Of a DNA stretch of 64,000 nucleotides, positions 35,546 to 46,050 are shown in pieces; positions within the stretch are counted from its first letter, which is position 1, and each line of letters begins with the position of its first letter. The DNA is from Chelydra serpentina (taxonomy: Eukaryota; Chordata; Testudines; Chelydridae): positions 434,001 through 498,000 of the forward strand of contig JBAIAC010000274.1 in the NCBI GenBank assembly GCA_037349315.1, written 5' to 3'. Position numbers and translations under genes: made by a program. Under the pieces are notes generated by a model. That model saw nothing but the letters and a program-made list of their open reading frames with translations. It was not told where the DNA came from and searched no databases.

Positions 35546-35995
35546 CCAGGCACTGATAACAGAGTTACTGAAAGTTTGGGAGTTAAGAGCTGATAGGTCT
35601 GTGTTCCGGTCCCCTCGCAGACGACCCCTCCCTCTGGGACAGGGGCAGGTCTGACTCTCACACCAAATGGCTCCTTGTGGCTGCCAGAATCTGTGGGCGG
35701 CTCATTTAGTTTACGCCGAGGGTGGAGTCCTGCTTTGTGCACCGTGTCTGAGACTGAAAATCCTAAACCACCCTTTGAAATAACGAATATAGCAGGACGT
35801 GTTATGGTCCCTGCCCCAAAGCAGACAGACCAATGGAGAGCTGAGTCCAGGGTTACACTTCACAGGGCTGAGTAAGGCCGGCAAGAATTCATCTTCCCCT
35901 CATGGGCCTCTCGCAATGACGTCCTTCTTGTGTGCCAGGACTGACAAAAACATCCCAGACAGAGAAGCTGCAGGCCAGAAAGGTTCCCCATCGGT

Positions 35996-36068
35996 GCTGA
36001 AGTAGCTCAGTCAGGAGAGCATTAGACTGAAGATCTAGAGATCTTTAATTCAACCCCAGGCTTTGGCC
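35996..36068 (+). tRNA. tRNA-Phe (GAA), T arm weakened
   Basis: A 73-nt tRNA with A box TAGCTCAGTCAGG and anticodon arm TTAGA-CTGAAGA-TCTAG giving GAA. The acceptor GCTGAAG/CTTTGGC pairs with wobbles. The T stem TTTAA/CCAGG is poor, the B box AATTCAACCCC deviates from GGTTCGATCCC, and the discriminator is C, not A. The right-arm copy (53067-53139) shares the same defects, so they predate the inversion-duplication. Function is doubtful. Confidence 0.7.
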
Positions 36069-36229
36069 TGCTCTTTGGGCGCAGGGCTGGGCTGTTTTGT
36101 GGAAGGGCAGCAGTGGCTTTACCTGCCACGAGTCCCTTATTTCACGCATTGTTCCTCGGCTACACTGAAAGACCAACGTTCCACCCACTTTGCAACAGCT
36201 GTTATTCCTCTCGGGGAGGGGGAGTACAT

Positions 36230-36352
36230 GCAGCGCTGTATCTGAGGAGATACAGCGCTGCACGTGCCTTTCAAGTGTAGCCAGTTAGTGAGTTACAGTG
36301 CTGCAGGCAGTTTTATTGCACTGTAACTCGTAAGTGTAGCCAAGGCCTGAGA
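36230..36352. mobile_element. MITE-like element with 'cttggctacactt' end
   Basis: The right end reversed reads CAGGCCTTGGCTACACTTAC, followed by GAGTTACAGTGC. Internal palindromes such as 'tacagcgctgcacg' are present. The mirror copy lies at 52788-52915. It borders the satellite in both arms. Confidence 0.5.
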
Positions 36353-36357
36353 CAGAA

Positions 36358-36640
36358 GCTGTGTGCTTTACCCCACGTGGCCAGCCGGTGTCACTGTTGC
36401 TCTCTGAGAGAGACGCTGTGTGCGTTACCCTACATGGCCACCCGGTGTCACTGTTGCTCTCTGAGAGAGACGCTGTGTGCGTTACCCCACATGGTCACCC
36501 GGTGTCACCGTCACTCTCTGAGAGAGACGCTGTGTGCATTACACCACGTGGCCACCCGAGGTCACTGTTGCTCTCTGAGAGACGCTGTGTGCATTACCCC
36601 ACGTGGCCACCCGGTGTCACTGTTGCTCTCTGAGGGGAGG
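36358..36640. repeat. 57-bp satellite, 5 copies
   Basis: Units contain 'ccccacgtggccacccggtg' + 'tcactgttgctctctgagag' + 'agacgctgtgtgcgtta'. This is the short, presumably ancestral-length partner of the 20-copy array at 51640-52788 in the right arm. Confidence 0.95.
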
Positions 36641-36659
36641 GGCAGATCGCTGTGGCAGA

Positions 36660-36731
36660 GTTTCTCTAGTGTCTGGTTATCACATTTCCCTGACATGCAA
36701 AGGGGCCCTGGTTTTAAACCAGGCAGAAAGT
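36660..36731 (+). pseudogene. tRNA-Val-type pseudogene (GAC)
   Basis: The A region 'tagtgtctggttatcac' and loop CTGACAT (anticodon GAC) follow tRNA-Val. The T arm CCTGG-TTTTAAA-CCAGG still pairs. The anticodon stem TTTCC/GCAAA has a mismatch, and acceptor GTTTCTC/CAGAAAG fails at both ends. Mirror copy at 51549-51620. Confidence 0.65.
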
Positions 36732-36739
36732 TGAAGTTT

Positions 36740-37260
36740 TACTTTTCCCAGCTCCACTAGCTGCCCAGCGAGGTTCTCCCCGTTTGGCCACTGGGATCAC
36801 CCCAACCCCTGCAGGGCAGCGGGTGGGGAAATGAGCTGAGAAGCGTGCCGGAGAAAGCTGCTGTCTCCTGCCCTCGGTTTCTTGGCGACAGAGGCGTGCG
36901 CACGGGGTGTGCTGGTGTGCCCGGGCACACCCTAGTGATCTGCGGCTCGGAAGGCTGCTCCTCCCCCCTCCCTTGGGGGCTGTCTCCTAGGGGCAGCCTG
37001 CACGCAGCCGCGATCAGCTGTTTGCCGGGCAGGCTCAGATCAGCTGCGTCCTGTCTCCCTGCTCCGGCAGGGGCCGAGTGAGGCTCACACACACACGAAA
37101 ACACCCTTAGGGTGAGGTGCGGGCGGGAGCACAGCCGGCCCCTGCTCACCTAGGGCCGCCCCGCACCTCTTGGGCTGATGGCCATGGCCTCCGCGAGTAT
37201 GGCTGCTCCCGGCCAGCCAGGCTCCGCTCTGGCTGCAGCAGGCAGCCGGTGACCCAGGGG
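36740..37260. other. Duplicated flank, no gene
   Basis: Mirror of 51020-51530. Its first part ('caacccctgcagggcagcgg', 'tttccccac') recurs near 38930-39000 beside the third Val-type tRNA, so it is flank of an ancestral Val unit. No exon is supported. Confidence 0.5.
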
Positions 37261-37279
37261 AGCCCAGCTAGGTTGGGGC

Positions 37280-37610
37280 TGGGTGCAGTGGGGGATTAGG
37301 GGGAGGAGAAGTCTCGGACCCCGGCAGGAGCCATGCTGGGTGGGGGAGGGGGGAAGGTGGAGAAGCCCCAGACCACGGCAGGAGCTGCACTGGGGGGTGG
37401 GGAGAAGAGCCGAGCTGGGGCGGGGGAGGAGAAGCCGGGGTCCGGCAGGAGCCGGGGGGAGTGGGGGAGGAGAAGCCCAGACCCCGGCAGGAGCTGCACT
37501 GGGGGGGGGGAAGGGGGAAGAGGAGCCACACTGGGGCAGAGAGGAGAGGCCCCGGACCCTGGCAGAAGATGTGGGGCTGAAGTCCCCGGCTCGGGAGCCC
37601 CACCCACCCT
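37280..37610. repeat. G-rich imperfect repeat ('ccccggcaggagctgcactg')
   Basis: Repeated phrases 'ggcaggagctgcactgggg' and 'gaggagaagcc' with G runs. Mirror at 50700-50990. Likely quadruplex-forming and prone to replication slippage. Confidence 0.7.
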
Positions 37611-37689
37611 AGTGGCAGAAGCTGCAGGGCTGAAGCCCTGACCCCACTCTGTGTGGAGCTGGAATCTCCATTTCCCCCGCCACCGCACA

Positions 37690-37855
37690 GCCATGAATGT
37701 ATTTAGCCTAGGAGGCAGGGTCAGGATTGGCCCCATTTGGCAGGTGGGATCTAGGGCACACAGAGGTGAAGTGAGTTTCCCAAGGCAAAGCAGGGAGTCT
37801 GTGACAGAGCAGAGACTCAAACCCAGAACACCTGAACCCTGTGCCTTAACCACTA
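37690..37855 (-). mobile_element. MIR-like CORE-SINE
   Basis: On the minus strand it reads 'tagtggttaaggcacagggt', 'ctgggtttgagtctctgct', 'cttgggaaactcacttcacc' and 'ccaaatggggccaatcc': a tRNA-like head, then the CORE segment with 'ccttgggaaactcactt' characteristic of MIR-type SINEs. Mirror copy at 50423-50585. Confidence 0.7.
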
Positions 37856-38049
37856 GGCAACCTTCCCACCCCAGGAGGGGGAACTTCCCCTGCCACTTTG
37901 AATGTGTGGGTGGGAGCAGCCACTAGACAGAGCTGCCAGGAGTTGGGGAGCAGAGAGAGATGGGAAAAGGGACATGGGTGGATGTAGCGGGGTGGTTACC
38001 TGCTCCTGCCCGGGAGGGGTTAAAACAGCCCTACAGAGGGAGCAGTCAG

Positions 38050-38480
38050 GGGATGGGCAGTCAGGGGACATGGAATGGGGGGTGCTGGATAGGGCGTGGG
38101 AGTCCCAGGGGGGCTGTCAGGGGTGGGGGTGTGGCTAGGGGCCGGGGCAGTCAGGGGACAGGATAGTTGGAGGGGTCCCAGGGGGTGATTAGGGGGCAGG
38201 GAGTCTCTGGAGGGGGCGGTCAGGGAACAAGGAGCAGGGCGGGTTGGATGGGTGAAGGGTTTGGGGGGGCTGTCAGGGGTGGGGGTGTGGAGAGGGGTCG
38301 GGGCAGTCAGGGGACAGGTAGGGGGTAGGGTCCTAGGGAGGCAGTTACAGTAGGACGGTCTCAGGAGGGAGCAGTCAGAGGACAAGGATCAGGGAGGCTT
38401 AGATAGGGGGTGGGGTCCTGGGGGGCAGTTAGGGGCAGGGTCCCAGGAGGGAGCTGTCAGGGGACAAGGAGCACGGGGGG
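38050..38480. repeat. G-rich 'gggcagtcaggggaca' repeat
   Basis: Many copies of 'gtcaggggacaaggag', 'gggttggatgggtgaaggg' and similar. Mirror of 49200-49680 and kin to 15790 and 16735. Confidence 0.8.
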
Positions 38481-38611
38481 TTGGGGATTTTGAGGGGGAA
38501 GTGGGAGGGAGTGGATGGGGGTGGGGCTAGGGCAGGGCTCCCTGGGTGCACACCCTAATGAATGCTTGGTGAGTTTCTCTTCTGCACCAAACTTACTCTT
38601 TCCGTCTGTGA

Positions 38612-38665
38612 GCCTGGCGAGCTCAGTTGGTCTGAGGGTCCAGGGTTCAAGTCCCTGGTCAAGTG
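38612..38665 (+). pseudogene. tRNA-Lys pseudogene, 19-nt deletion
   Basis: 5' part GCCTGGCGAGCTCAGTTGGT joins directly to CTGAGGGTCCAGGGTTCAAG. Compared with 46345-46417 it has lost the 3' D stem and the 5' half of the anticodon arm including the anticodon. Its downstream flank ('ttcctaggaagggccattta', 'ctggaggaagaaaggcttcc') is shared with the other two Lys units. Confidence 0.8.
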
Positions 38666-39039
38666 TAGGGAAGATCATTTCCCCCTGCGGTGTCCCCTGA
38701 GAGCGTCAGGAGTCAGCTCTTCAGTCCCCTCCTTGATGTTACTCTTTTCTTTTCAGGACTTGGGCTTTCCTAGGAAGGGCCATTTACTGCCTGGGACGTC
38801 CTCACACGCCCACTGGCCTCACAGTCTGGAGGAAGAAAGGCTTCCGGGTCTACAGCAAACCCACAAGGCTCCAAGAGGTGACTGGCCGAGATCCTGCAGT
38901 TTTCCACGGCTGACGCTAAGGTGCTTTCTCAGCTCATTTCCCCACCCTCTGTCCTGCAGGGGTTGGGGTTATCCCAAGGACAGGCCCGTGGCAGATTGAG
39001 AAGTGCCTTGCTGGACAGCTAGGGAAAAGGAAGCCAGCA

Positions 39040-39112
39040 TGTTCCTGCCTGGTTTCGAACCAGGGGCCGTTTGCGTATGAGGCAAACGTGATAACCACTA
39101 CACCACAGAAAC
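39040..39112 (-). tRNA. Val-type tRNA with Met anticodon (CAT)
   Basis: A structurally intact 73-nt tRNA. Acceptor GTTTCTG/CAGGAAC is fully paired (one T-G wobble) with discriminator A. D arm is GTGT-AGTGGTT-ATCAC; T arm CCTGG-TTCGAAA-CCAGG is perfect. The anticodon stem TTTGC/GCAAA is perfect. The loop is CTCATAC: vertebrate tRNA-Val(CAC) has CTCACAC, so position 36 has gone from C to T and the anticodon (39077-39079) is now CAT, Met. A TTTT run 12 nt downstream on the minus strand is a good Pol III stop. Its body shows no resemblance to elongator tRNA-Met. Two other Val-type copies (36660, 51549) are decayed. Confidence 0.88.
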
Positions 39113-39212
39113 TCTCTCACCAGGCTCTGCCCTTTCCCTTCAAATTCCATCCACTTGACCGGTGCTCGCCCTGGCTCACACCGCTGGGCGAACCTGGAGA
39201 AAGTGGTGGCAG

Positions 39213-39285
39213 CTCTTCGGTGGGTCGACTGGTAGAGCAAAGAACTGGAGCCGGCTCCCAGGAAGTCATCCTTACCTCGCCCTTG
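39213..39285 (+). pseudogene. tRNA-Tyr-like 5' half with intron remnant
   Basis: 'ctcttcggtgggtcgactgg' then 'tagagcaaagaactggag' resembles the 5' half of tRNA-Tyr; a 17-nt intervening segment and 'atccttacctcgc' resemble the intron and 3' anticodon stem. The GTA anticodon is replaced by GGA and the T arm is absent. Confidence 0.45.
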
Positions 39286-39505
39286 TGACTCCAGCTTGAA
39301 GGAGAGCTTCTTTCCTTCCCCTCGCTGAGAAAGAGCAAGGGAAGAAGGAAAGCCCACATCCATAGGGGGGCAGAGGCTTCAGGAGCCCACAGCGTTTGCC
39401 CATCTGGGGCATTGTGGCTGAGATCTCTGCTGGCCAGCGCCAGCGCTCGCAAGGCGCTAGTGTGGATGCTGGAGGCTGGGTGCTGGATGTTGTCGGTAGA
39501 GACCC

Positions 39506-39577
39506 AGCAGAGTGGCGCAGCGGCAGCGTGCTGGGCCCATAACCCAGAGGTCGGTGGATCGAAACCATCCTCTGCTA
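39506..39577 (+). tRNA. Initiator tRNA-Met (CAT)
   Basis: A 72-nt match to vertebrate initiator tRNA: AGCAGAG/CTCTGCT acceptor with A1, anticodon arm CTGGG-CCCATAA-CCCAG with the initiator-specific GGG/CCC pairs, T arm containing GGATCGAAACC, and discriminator A. A T5 run lies at 39594-39598. Flanks are shared with the relic at 24446-24516. Expected to be functional. Confidence 0.97.
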
Positions 39578-39599
39578 GGCAGGTGCTTGTTTCTTTTTG

Positions 39600-40075
39600 C
39601 TCTGGGCCTTCAAGCGAGGGCGCGACCAGCAGAGCGCCAGGAGCCGAGGCCATGAGGCAAGAGGTGGCTGAGGTGTGGGACTGCCAGGGAGCTCCCCGGC
39701 CCCTCTGGCTGCCTGGGCTGAAGGCGAGAGCCAGGCCTGTGTGTGAGGTCTGAGTGCCGGTGGCTCCCCCACTCCTCGGGAGGGTCTGTCCCAAGGCAGC
39801 GCCCAGCCCTCCTCCAAGGGGGGTGCGTCCCACCAGCATTTCTTGCCCCGTTTGGGGAGGCTCAGCCTCCCTGAGCCCTTTGTAGCCGCCGCCCACGCGC
39901 AGTGTCACTGGTAGATACGGGCAGAGGAGACTCGGGGGCCTGGGCTGGGAAATCCCTGGGTGAAACTGGCTGCCTGAGACCAGCCCCTCTGCACTCAGGG
40001 GAGCGGTGAGAGGGGGAGGGGCTCAGGGAGTAAATCCTCAGAAACCTCCCCGCTGGGTTTGTAATGTCAGACCCC
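39600..40075. other. No gene seen
   Basis: The first 90 bp are the duplicated iMet flank; the rest shows no supported feature. Confidence 0.35.
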
Positions 40076-40079
40076 AGCG

Positions 40080-40960
40080 AACAAGTCCATCCGTGTGTGA
40101 AGGGAGGGGCTGTGAGGGGGAGGGTCCATGGGGGTGTCAGTGTGAGGGGAGGGGCTGTGATGGGGAGGGCTATGCAGTGTCTCTGTGAGGGGGAGGGGCT
40201 GTAAGGGTGCGGGTCCATGGGGGAGTCAGTGTGAAGCGAGCGGGTGTGTGTGGGGGGAGGGCTATGAAGTGTCTCTGTGAGGGGAGGGGCTGTGAGGTGG
40301 AGGGTCCATGGGGGAGTCAGTGTGGAGGGAGGGGTTGTGAGGGGGAGGGCTATGAAGTGTGTCCGTGAGGGGAGGGGCTGTGAGGGGGAGGGCTATGAAG
40401 TGTCTCTGTGAGGGGGAGGGGCTATGAGGGGGAGGGTCCATGGGTGAGGCAGTGTGAAGGGGAGGGGCTGTGAGGGGGAGGGCTATGAGGGGGAGGGTCC
40501 ATGGTGGTGTCAGTGTGAGTTGAGGGGCTGTGAGGGGGAGGGCTATGAAGTGTCTCTGTGACGGGGAGGGGCTATGAGGGGGAGGGTCCATGGGTGAGGA
40601 AGTGTGAAGGCGAGGGGCTGTGATGGGGAGGGCTATGGAGTGTCTCTGTGAGGGGAGGGGCTGTGAGGGAGAGGGTCCATGGGGGAGACAGTGTGAGGGG
40701 GAGGGGCTGTGAGGGGGAGGGTTCATGGGGGAGACAGTGTGAAGGGGAGGGACTGTAAGGGGAGGGTCCATGGTGGTGTCAGTGTGAAGGGGAGGGGCTG
40801 TGAGGGGGAGGGCTATGGAGTGTCTCTGTGAGGGAAGGGGCTGTGAGGGGGAGGGTCCATGGGGGAGACAGTGTGGGGGGAGGGGCTGTGAGGAGGAGGG
40901 CTATGGATTGTCTCTGTGAGGGGAGGGGCTGTGAGGGGGAGGGTTCATGGGGGTGTCACT
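40080..40960. repeat. G-rich complex tandem repeat
   Basis: Alternating short modules 'gggaggggctgtgaggggga', 'gggctatgaagtgtctctgt' and 'gggtccatgggggagtcagt' in shuffled order, roughly 40-90 bp per module. Strong G bias on the plus strand. A string of spurious ORFs arises on the minus strand. Confidence 0.9.
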
Positions 40961-41169
40961 GGTAAAAATCAGGAGCGTTGGCAGCACCAAGTGGGACGGA
41001 GTCTTTATTCTCCGGGATCCCCTGGAGCCGGGTTCCCAGCCTTGTTCTTTCTGTGGCCCCTGCCCTACATGGTATAAAAACTCCACAGCCCACCCGTGCC
41101 ACAACGACTGCCTAACGCCGGCCCTGCTGGCTGATTTAGTTTGGCAAATCCCCCCCTGGAACCTGCTCA

Positions 41170-42170
41170 CTGCCCCCCCCCCCGGGGGCTCTGGACCCCT
41201 GGCTGAGAACCACGGCCTGGGAGCTCTGTTTAGAAGGGGGGAGCAAAGCTGCTGCCTTTCCCCATCGCTGAACTCAGGCCCTTAGCATGGGATATTCCTG
41301 CCCTGCCAGCGACCCCAGGAAAGCTCATTGAGCCGCTGCCTGGCCTCAGGGACGGAGTTTGGGTGCTGGGTGAAGACTCCAGGCTGGGGCAGGGCCTGGG
41401 GGTGCAGGACTGGGTGAGGGGTGCCAAGTCTGGGAGGGAGTTTGCTGAGGGCTCTGGGATGGAGCTTGTGGGCAGGAGGGGGTGTGTGAGGAAGGGGTGG
41501 GGGTGCAGGCTCTGGGATGGGGTTTGTGGGAAGGAGGGGGTGTGTGAGGAAGAGGTGGGGGTGCAGGCTCTGGGATGGGGTTGGAGGGTTTGGCGCTTAC
41601 CTGGGGCTCCTAGGCAGGGCGGGCCGGGGAGCCTCCATGCGCTGCTACCCCCAGGCACTGCCCCACAGCTTCCTATTGGCCACTAGGGGCACTTTGGGCG
41701 GGACACAGCCCCACCCCACACAGGGGCCGCAGGGAGGGGCTGGCAGCCACAGCCAGGAAACCGCTCAGCTCCGTTGCACTGCCGGTGGAGAGCGGGGGCC
41801 CCAGGCCATTTCAAATTACCCAGGGGACATGCAGGGCGGGGCACCCAGGGGCAGAAGGTGGGGCCGAGGGAGAGACCCGGCCTCCAACATTACTCCAACA
41901 ACACAGGCCCAGAGAACTCGCCGCCTATACAAATAGGTCAACCCATCGGGCTGCCTCCTAGGCCCGGCTGCAGCCCAGCTTCAGGGCTCAGAGGAAATGG
42001 AGCTCGCACCCCTACCTACAGGACTCCAGGCACGGCCAGACGTCTGGATCCAACGTCCCCTCTGGCGCTCAAGTCACAGCAGAGAGCTGGGAAAAGACAG
42101 GCTCCCACGTCACTGGAGAGAGCAAGACAAAGCCTTGGAACACCCAGGAGTGTTAGGTGGCAGAAGAGCT
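41170..42170. other. Repeat-bearing DNA, no gene
   Basis: 41224-41345 is an inverted copy of 58145-58300 ('ctgccctgccagcgacccca'). 41360-41600 carries the G-rich repeat 'gggtgcaggctctgggatgg', found also at 43050-43410 and reversed at 47450-47950. No exon or RNA gene supported. Confidence 0.45.
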
Positions 42171-42176
42171 GCCCCA

Positions 42177-42247
42177 AGGTCCCACCGAGACTTGAACTCT
42201 GATTGTAGGATTCAGAGCCCTGAGTGCTGCCCTGACACCATGGGACC
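42177..42247 (-). tRNA. tRNA-Gln (CTG), one base short
   Basis: Acceptor GGTCCCA/TGGGACC is perfect with discriminator T; the anticodon loop CTCTGAA gives CTG; B box is AGTTCAAGTCT. The D loop is shortened (71 nt in total) and lacks the usual GG pair context. The anticodon stem CAGGG/TCCTA has a mismatch at its base. Function is plausible but uncertain. Confidence 0.7.
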
Positions 42248-42558
42248 AGGGGCGATAACTTTGGGGTCGTTTGACCTGTGGTGTAGAAGAGCCTGGGCGG
42301 ACAATTTTTTGCCTCCCTTGCTCAAGATCTCTCTGGCCGGCCCTGCATTTGCTCAACAAGTCGGCACGCAGCAGTTTCCTGTAGACCCAGAAGCCTTTCT
42401 TCCTCCAGACTGTGAGGCCAGTGGGCGTGTGAGGAAGTTGCCCTGTCAGTCACAGGCAGAAAATGGCCCTTCCTAGGAAAGCCCAAGTCCTTAAAAGAAA
42501 AAAAATTAATCAAGGTAGGTACTGAAGAACCACCTCTCAAAGGATATGATACCCCCTA

Positions 42559-42619
42559 CCCCTGATCAGGGACTTGAACCCTGGACCCTCAGAGGCTCTA
42601 CCAACTGAGCTAGCCAGGC
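42559..42619 (-). pseudogene. tRNA-Lys pseudogene, 12-nt deletion
   Basis: GCCTGGCTAGCTCAGTTGGT then AGAGC joins CTCTGAGGGTCC, losing the 5' anticodon stem and anticodon. The T arm CAGGG-TTCAAGT-CCCTG is intact. Inverted relative to the Lys units at 38612 and 46345, with matching flanks at 42320-42520. Confidence 0.8.
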
Positions 42620-42649
42620 TCACAGGGAGAAAAGGCACGTTTGGTGCCG

Positions 42650-44040
42650 AAGAGAAATTAGTCAAGAAAAAGAGGGCAGAAAACCTGCTATTCTCACTCT
42701 CTTAGCAGCCCTAGCCCCAGCCTGTTCCTCCATTTGGTGCCCAGAGGCTTTCTTCTTTTTTTAGTTAAATAGCAGATCCAGGAGAAAACACCGTTCTACA
42801 AAGAAAAACGAAATCACAGACAGAAATGCCATTTCAAGTACAAAGAAGGACAATGCAATCCCCATCACAGTCTGGTATCCGGGGCTGGATTACATTTTTG
42901 TGGGCCCGACGCCTGGAGCAAGGGAGGGGCCGGGGGTAAACTGCAAGCGCAGAAGGGCTGGGGAGGGATAAACAGGATCCCACCCCACCCCTGCCCACAT
43001 AGAGCGGGTACCTACCTTCTCCCTGGCCCCTTCTCTGCGTCTCTCTCTGCACTTAGCTGAGGGTGGGGGTGCACTGAGCACAGGGCTGGGGGTGCAGGGT
43101 CGGGGAGGGAGTTAGGGTGCAGGATCAGGCTGGAGGTTGGGGTGCAGTGTCTGTCCAGGAGCCAGGGTGAGAGACGGGGTTCAGGGTTGGGGCAGGAGGT
43201 TGGGGTGTGGAGCGCTTACCTGGGGCAGCTCCTGTTTGGTGTGAGGGGGGCAGGTAGGAATGTGGGGTGTGTGTGCAGGAGCTCCTGTCTGGTGCTCAGG
43301 GTGGGGGTGGGATGTGTGAGGGGGGTACAGGAGTCAGGACTGGGGGCTGGGTGTGTGTTAGGGGTGCAGGGGTCAGGGCAGAGAGCAGGGGGTGGAGAGA
43401 TCCCCTTCGGAGCATGGGCCTGGCCCCATGGTAAATCCGGTACTGATGGTATCTGGGCCAATTCTGCATTGAGAGCACCCGCTAATGTCCCTGTGTGCTC
43501 ACGAGAAACCTGGAGGAACCGATACCAAAGCCTGAACGTGAAACACAACTGCTCCCACTTCCCCAGTAACACCCTTTGCCTGCCCTCAACCAGAGACCAG
43601 CAGGATGGAATCAAGGCCCATCCCGGACCCAGATCCCAGCCCTGCCCGGCTCCGCTCTGCTGCTGACTCACAATGTTTTTCCACCATGGCCAGACGTTTA
43701 ATGGCCACAGAACCCCGGAGAGCCACTGCTGCGGGGACCTGCCTTCGTCGCTGAAGATGCTCCTCACAGCAGCTCTGCCAAAGGGGATACGATGCTGTGG
43801 CATTGATTAGGCGCAGAGTGTCCAGTCATCCGAAGAGTCGGTGTCTTTCTTTGTGGTTGCCCAGCCATTCCCCTCGGGCCTGACCTGCCCTCCAGCGCAG
43901 CCTCCTGCTGAAACTTGAAACATAATAGTAGAGCCATAAATGGCTTCAACGCCCACAGTGCCCAATCCTCACATCTCAGTACTGCGATTAAAGGTGCATG
44001 GTGGGAACATGCCCACATTTTGCTATTAGCCACTGGACAG
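42650..44040. other. No gene seen; G-rich repeat at 43050-43410
   Basis: The G-rich block repeats 'gcaggagctcctgt', 'ggtgtgtgaggggggtacag' and similar phrases. No coding exon or RNA gene is supported. Confidence 0.4.
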
Positions 44041-44049
44041 AGCTTTGAT

Positions 44050-45905
44050 TTTCACAGTCTCGCGACACCTTCCCAGCATCCTGAAATCTAAGCGGGCATC
44101 TGACGGAACCACACACCTGCTCAAGGTACTGCTGAAGAAAGTCAAGGAACGTGTGGGCCCCTTGCTGAATGAGGGAGGGAACCTTGTGACAGAGGATGTG
44201 GAGAAAGCTAGTGTACTCAATGCTTTTTTTGCCTCTGTCTTCACAGACAAGGGCAGCTCCCAGATGGCTGCACTCCGCAGCACGGTATGGGGAGGAGGTG
44301 ACCAGCCCTCTGTGGAGAAAGAAGTAGTTCGGGACTATTTAGAAAAGCTGGACAAACACAAGTCCATGGGGCTGGATGCACTGCATCCGAGGGTGCTAAA
44401 GGAGTTGGCCGATGTGATTGCAGAGCCATTGGCCATTATCTTTGACAAATCATGGCAATCGGGGGAGGTCCCGGATGACTGGAAAAAAGCTAATGTAGTG
44501 CCCATATTTAAAAAAGGGAAGAAGGAAGATCCGGGGAACTACAGGCCAGTCAGTCTCACCTCAATCCCTGGAAAAATCATGGAACAGGTCCTCAAGGAAT
44601 CAATTTTGAACCACTTAAAGGAGGGGAAAGTGATTAGGAACAGTCAGCATGGATTCACCAAGGGCAAGTCATGCCTGACTAACCTAATTGCCTTCTATGA
44701 TGAGATAACTGGCTCTGTGGATGAGGGGAAAGCAGTGGATGTGCTATTTCTTGACTTTAGCAAAGCTTTTGATACAGTCTCGCACAGCGTTCTTGCCAGC
44801 AAGTTAAAGAAGTATGGGTTGGATGAATGGACGGTAAGGTGGATAGAAAACTGGCTGGATGGTCGTGCTCAACGGGTAGTGATCAATGGCTCCATGTCTA
44901 GTTGGCAGCCGGTATCAAGTGGAGTGCCCCAAGGGTCGGTGCTGGGGCCGGTTTTGTTCAATATCTTCATCAACGACCTGGAGGATGGTGTGGACTGCAC
45001 CCTTAGCAAGTTTGCAGATGACACTAAACTGGGAGGAGTGGTTGATACGCTGGAGGGTAGGGATAGGATACAGAGGGACCTAGACAAATTAGAGGATTGG
45101 GCCAAAAGAAATCTGATGAGGTTCAACAAGGACAAGGGCAGAGTCCTGCACTTAGGACGGAAGAATCTCATGCACTGCTACAGACTAGGGACCGAATGGC
45201 TGGGCAGCAGTTCTGCAGAAAAGGACCTAGGGGTTACAGTGGACGAAAAACTGAATATGAGTCAACAGTGTGCCCTTGTTGCCAAGAAGGCTAACGGCAT
45301 TTTGGGCTGTATAAGTAGGGGCATTTCCAGCAGATCGAGGAAACGTGATTATTCCCCTCTATTCGGCACTGGTGAGGCCTCATTTGGAGTACTGTGTCCA
45401 GTTTTGGGCCCCACACTACAAGAAGGATGTGGATAAATTGGAAAGAGTCCAACGGAGGGCAACAAAAATGATTAGGGGGCTGGAGCACATGACGTATGAG
45501 GAGAGGCTGAGGGAACTGAGATTGTTTAGCCTGCAGAAGAGAAGAGTGAGGGGGGATTTGATAGCTGCTTTCAACTACCTAAAAGGGGGTTCCAAAGAGG
45601 CTGGATCTAGACTGTTCTCAGTGGTAGAAGATGACAGAACAAGGAGTAATGGTCTCAAGTTGCAGAGGGGGAGGTTTAGGTTGGATATTAGGAAAAACTT
45701 TTTCACTAGTAGGGTGGTGAAGCACTGGAATGGGTTACCTAGGGAGGTGGTGGAATCTCCTTCCTTAGAGGTTTTTAAGGTCAGGCTTGACAAAGCCCTG
45801 GCTGGGATGATCTACTTGGGGTTGGTCCTGCTTTGAGCAGGGGGTTGGACTAGATGACCTCCTGAGGTCCCTTCCAACCCTGAGATTCTATGATTCTATG
45901 ATGTT
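44050..45905 (+). mobile_element. CR1 LINE, 5'-truncated, one frameshift
   Basis: The longest CR1 copy here. The frame (44045-45436) starts in the linker before the RT ([20 protein letters not shown]), then shows [40 protein letters not shown] and FADDTKL. An extra base near 45340 ('gaggaaacgtg' versus 'gagggacgtg' at 21178) shifts the frame; the rest continues in 45345-45836. The tail ends in ATTCTATG repeats. No endonuclease domain is present. Confidence 0.95.
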
Positions 45906-46028
45906 CTAGAAGGGAGACAGAGAGGAAAAAAGCTCAATCCACAGTGACACTAATGAGCATAAATAGCCAATGAGCTTTGTATGTAGCTACTTAGTCCATT
46001 GTGACCCTTCCTATCATTACCCCTTTGA

Positions 46029-46050
46029 AATGATGATGATGATGATGATG
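46029..46050. repeat. (GAT)n microsatellite
   Basis: Seven tandem GAT units. Confidence 0.9.

Larger units (their letters stand above)
32220..38480. repeat. Left arm of a large inverted repeat
   Basis: Runs in reverse against 49200-55740. Order here: Ser unit flank, tRNA-Ser relic, TIR element, tRNA-Thr, tRNA-Phe, 57-bp satellite, Val-type tRNA, GC-rich block, MIR, G-rich repeat. The right arm has the exact mirror order. The arms differ by a 1.58-kb insertion here, a solo LTR there, and satellite copy number. The spacer is about 10.7 kb. Confidence 0.9.

Noticed and set aside
37805..37855. tRNA-like 'ctagtggttaaggcacaggg' on the minus strand, and its mirror at 50423
   Set aside because: The sequence downstream is the CORE segment of a MIR-like SINE and no cloverleaf forms.
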